Positions 5,192-6,962 of a DNA stretch of 6,962 nt are shown here, piece after piece; position 1 is the first letter of the stretch; the number at the start of each line of letters is the position of its first letter. Source of the DNA: Armatimonadota bacterium (GTDB lineage Bacteria; Armatimonadota; Fimbriimonadia; Fimbriimonadales; Fimbriimonadaceae); assembly GCA_023428805.1 (NCBI GenBank), contig JAEYWW010000372.1:1-6962 (forward strand). Direction: 5' to 3'. The notes beneath the pieces were generated by a model. That model saw only the letters and a list, made by a program, of their open reading frames with translations. It ran no database searches and was not told where the DNA came from. The position numbers and the translations under genes were made by a program.

Positions 5192-6962
5192 CTAGCGGGC
5201 AACCGCTTCGCCGGTCTGGACCCGCCATAGGGCGGCGTAGAGGCCGTTGTTCACGGCCAGTTCGTCGTGGGTTCCAGCTTCCGACACCTGGCCTTTCTCC
5301 AGCACCCAGATGCGGTCCGCATCCCTGACCGTGGACAGCCGGTGCGCGATCACCACGACGGTGCGCCCTTGGGAGACGTGGGCCAGCGAGCGCTGAATCG
5401 CCGCCTCTGTCTCGTTATCCACTGCCGAGGTCGCCTCGTCCAGCACGAGGATCGCGGGATCACGGAGAATCGCGCGGGCGAGGGAGAGGCGCTGTCTTTG
5501 TCCCCCCGAGAGCTTCTGCCCGCGTTCCCCGACGATGGTGTCGTATCCCTGCGGCAGTTGGAGGATGAAATCGTGCGCCTCGGCGAGCTTCGCGGCCTCT
5601 TCGATCTGCTCCTGCGTCGCATCAGGCCGGCCATAGGCGATGTTCTCGCGGACTGTTCCGTGGAACAGGAAGACGTCCTGGCTCACGTACCCGATCGCGC
5701 CGCGCAAGCTGACATAGCTCAGATCGCGCACATCCGCGCCATCGAGCGTCACCCGTCCCGAACGGGCATCATAGAACCGCAGGATCAACCGGATGATCGT
5801 GGATTTGCCCGCACCGGTCGCGCCGACGATGGCATGAGTTTCACCGGAGGGGATGAGGAGGTTGATGCTGCGGATGATGTCCACTCCATCTCCATAGCCG
5901 AATGAGACATCCTCAAATCGAATCTCGCCGCGTACGGGCGCAGCAAGTGAGTTCGGGCCAGGCTGCATTTTTGGGCGCACATCGAGCAGGTCGAAGATGC
6001 GCTTGGTCGAAGCCATCGCCCGCTGATAGAGGTCCAGCGTTTCACCGAGCGAGGTGAGCGGCCAGAGCAGCCTCTGGGTCATGAACACGAGAACGGAATA
6101 GATGCCGACTTCCATCCGTCCATTGATGACCAGCCAGCCTCCCACCAGCAGCGTGAAGGTGAATCCAGACAAGATCGCCATGCGAATCAGTGGAACAAAG
6201 GCGGAGGAAAACTTGATCGCCCGCTGGTTGGCCTGCTGGTATTCCGTCGAAACCTTCTCGACCCGGGCCGCCTCTCGATCTTCGGCGGTGAACGCCTTGA
6301 TGGTGGTGATTCCTCCGAGATTGGTCGCCAGCGTGGAGCTCAATTCCGCAACGGCCTCACGCACGCCCTTGTAGAGCGGCTGGAGACGACGCTGATAGCG
6401 GATTGAGCCGATGACGATGATCGGGATGGGGAGGAAGGCGAGCGCGGTCAAAGTCAGCGAACTCGAAGCAAACACCGCCCCCACCAAAACGATGTTCCAA
6501 AAGACGGTGATGATCGAATGAGAGCCTCCGTCGAGGAATCTTTCAAGCTGATTGATGTCGTCGTTGAGGATGCTGAGCAGCCCGCCGCTCGTCGTGTCCT
6601 CGAACCAGGCCACCTCAAGGCCTTGCACATGGCGATAGAGATCGGATCGCAGGTCGTGTTCGATGGTCTGAGCAAGATTCCGCCAGCCCACAGATGCCAG
6701 GTAACCAAAGAGAGACTCAAACATCCAGGCAAAGGCATTGGCGATGGTCAGGACAACCAACTGCTGCCAGCGGTCAGTGATGCCAAAAGCTGTCGCCATA
6801 AAGCTGTGCTCGCCGCGCACCACGACGTCTACAACCGCGCCGATCAGAATCTCGGGCACGACGTCCATGACCTTGCCGAAGGTGCTGGAGAGGACCGCGC
6901 CGATGACCCGTTTCCGGTACGGTCCGGCATACCGCCAGAGTCGTTTCAACCCGGCTTCGGGC
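5192..6962 (-). CDS. ABC exporter half-transporter (fused membrane and ATPase domains, MsbA/HlyB-like), 5' end uncertain
   Basis: This is an inner-membrane ABC exporter half-transporter that would work as a homodimer or with a partner. Numbered from the TTG at 6947-6949 (585 residues), it has an N-terminal transmembrane domain of about six helices (roughly 13-300) and a C-terminal ATPase. The ATPase shows A-loop Y352, Walker A GATGAGKST (376-384), Q-loop Q424, signature LSGGQ (480-484), Walker B ILVLDE (500-505), D-loop SAVD (508-511) and H-loop H536. All are intact, so it should be active. The coupling stretch LWPLTSLGETLDLYQRAMAS (295-314) is characteristic of the lipid/multidrug exporter group. 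There is no peptidase C39 domain, so it is not a bacteriocin exporter of that kind. The frame remains open to the window edge (P-E-A-G before the TTG), and the TTG has no ribosome-binding site, so the true start probably lies outside and the gene is entered here as 5'-partial. It is the promoter-proximal member of a likely two-gene operon with the secreted TPR gene. The substrate cannot be told from sequence. Confidence 0.9.
   Translation of the reverse strand, partial: PEAGLKRLWRYAGPYRKRVIGAVLSSTFGKVMDVVPEILIGAVVDVVVRGEHSFMATAFGITDRWQQLVVLTIANAFAWMFESLFGYLASVGWRNLAQTIEHDLRSDLYRHVQGLEVAWFEDTTSGGLLSILNDDINQLERFLDGGSHSIITVFWNIVLVGAVFASSSLTLTALAFLPIPIIVIGSIRYQRRLQPLYKGVREAVAELSSTLATNLGGITTIKAFTAEDREAARVEKVSTEYQQANQRAIKFSSAFVPLIRMAILSGFTFTLLVGGWLVINGRMEVGIYSVLVFMTQRLLWPLTSLGETLDLYQRAMASTKRIFDLLDVRPKMQPGPNSLAAPVRGEIRFEDVSFGYGDGVDIIRSINLLIPSGETHAIVGATGAGKSTIIRLILRFYDARSGRVTLDGADVRDLSYVSLRGAIGYVSQDVFLFHGTVRENIAYGRPDATQEQIEEAAKLAEAHDFILQLPQGYDTIVGERGQKLSGGQRQRLSLARAILRDPAILVLDEATSAVDNETEAAIQRSLAHVSQGRTVVVIAHRLSTVRDADRIWVLEKGQVSEAGTHDELAVNNGLYAALWRVQTGEAVAR

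Noticed and set aside
5192..6962. Bacteriocin or RTX-toxin exporter linked to the EF-hand protein
   Set aside because: There is no C39 or C39-like N-terminal domain, no HlyD-type adaptor gene in view, and the neighbour has its own signal peptide.
1..6962. A novel defence or mobile island across the whole window
   Set aside because: Apart from the RAYT/REP unit, the genes are an ordinary chaperone, an ordinary exporter and one secreted protein. There are no integrase, attachment sites, tRNA or defence domains.

Overview
The window is a GC-rich bacterial chromosome segment with four protein genes and a prominent array of palindromic repeats. Gene content alone does not fix the organism. Three features make a member of the Verrucomicrobiota/PVC group my best guess: a REP-associated tyrosine transposase (RAYT) ending in a 'PTDEVNVYDDFEP'-type tail, a secreted TPR protein with calcium-binding EF-hand loops, and an MsbA-like exporter. 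This assignment is inference from family resemblance and no ribosomal marker is present.

Layout. Positions 1-1031 form a RAYT/REP unit. A RAYT gene (177-749, +) is flanked on the left by one repeat unit and on the right by about two and a half more. The units recur with a 121-nt period, and almost every hairpin in them is built around the same 6-nt core, CTTCAG or its complement CTGAAG. The RAYT stop codon lies in the loop of a hairpin at the border with the right-hand array. Positions 1032-1332 are non-coding and hold a short 11-nt tandem repeat. They end in a 7-bp inverted repeat whose second arm contains the start codon of the next gene. clpB (1333-3918, +) is an intact, full-length Hsp100 disaggregase. 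A strong GC-rich hairpin at 3941-3969 separates it from two genes on the opposite strand and probably terminates transcription from both sides.

The minus-strand pair is probably co-transcribed. First comes an ABC exporter half-transporter (5192 to the right edge, start not certain). About 16 nt after its stop comes a secreted TPR protein with three EF-hand-like loops (3976-5175). The spacing suggests a shared transcript, but nothing in the sequence ties the exporter's substrate to the TPR protein. The transposase presumably acts on the surrounding repeats. clpB is a housekeeping stress gene unrelated to either.

I see no CRISPR array, phage gene, toxin-antitoxin pair or defence system. The points most worth checking are the RAYT/REP architecture, the apparently leaderless RAYT promoter, the possible RNA thermometer or operator over the clpB start, and the TPR plus EF-hand domain combination.
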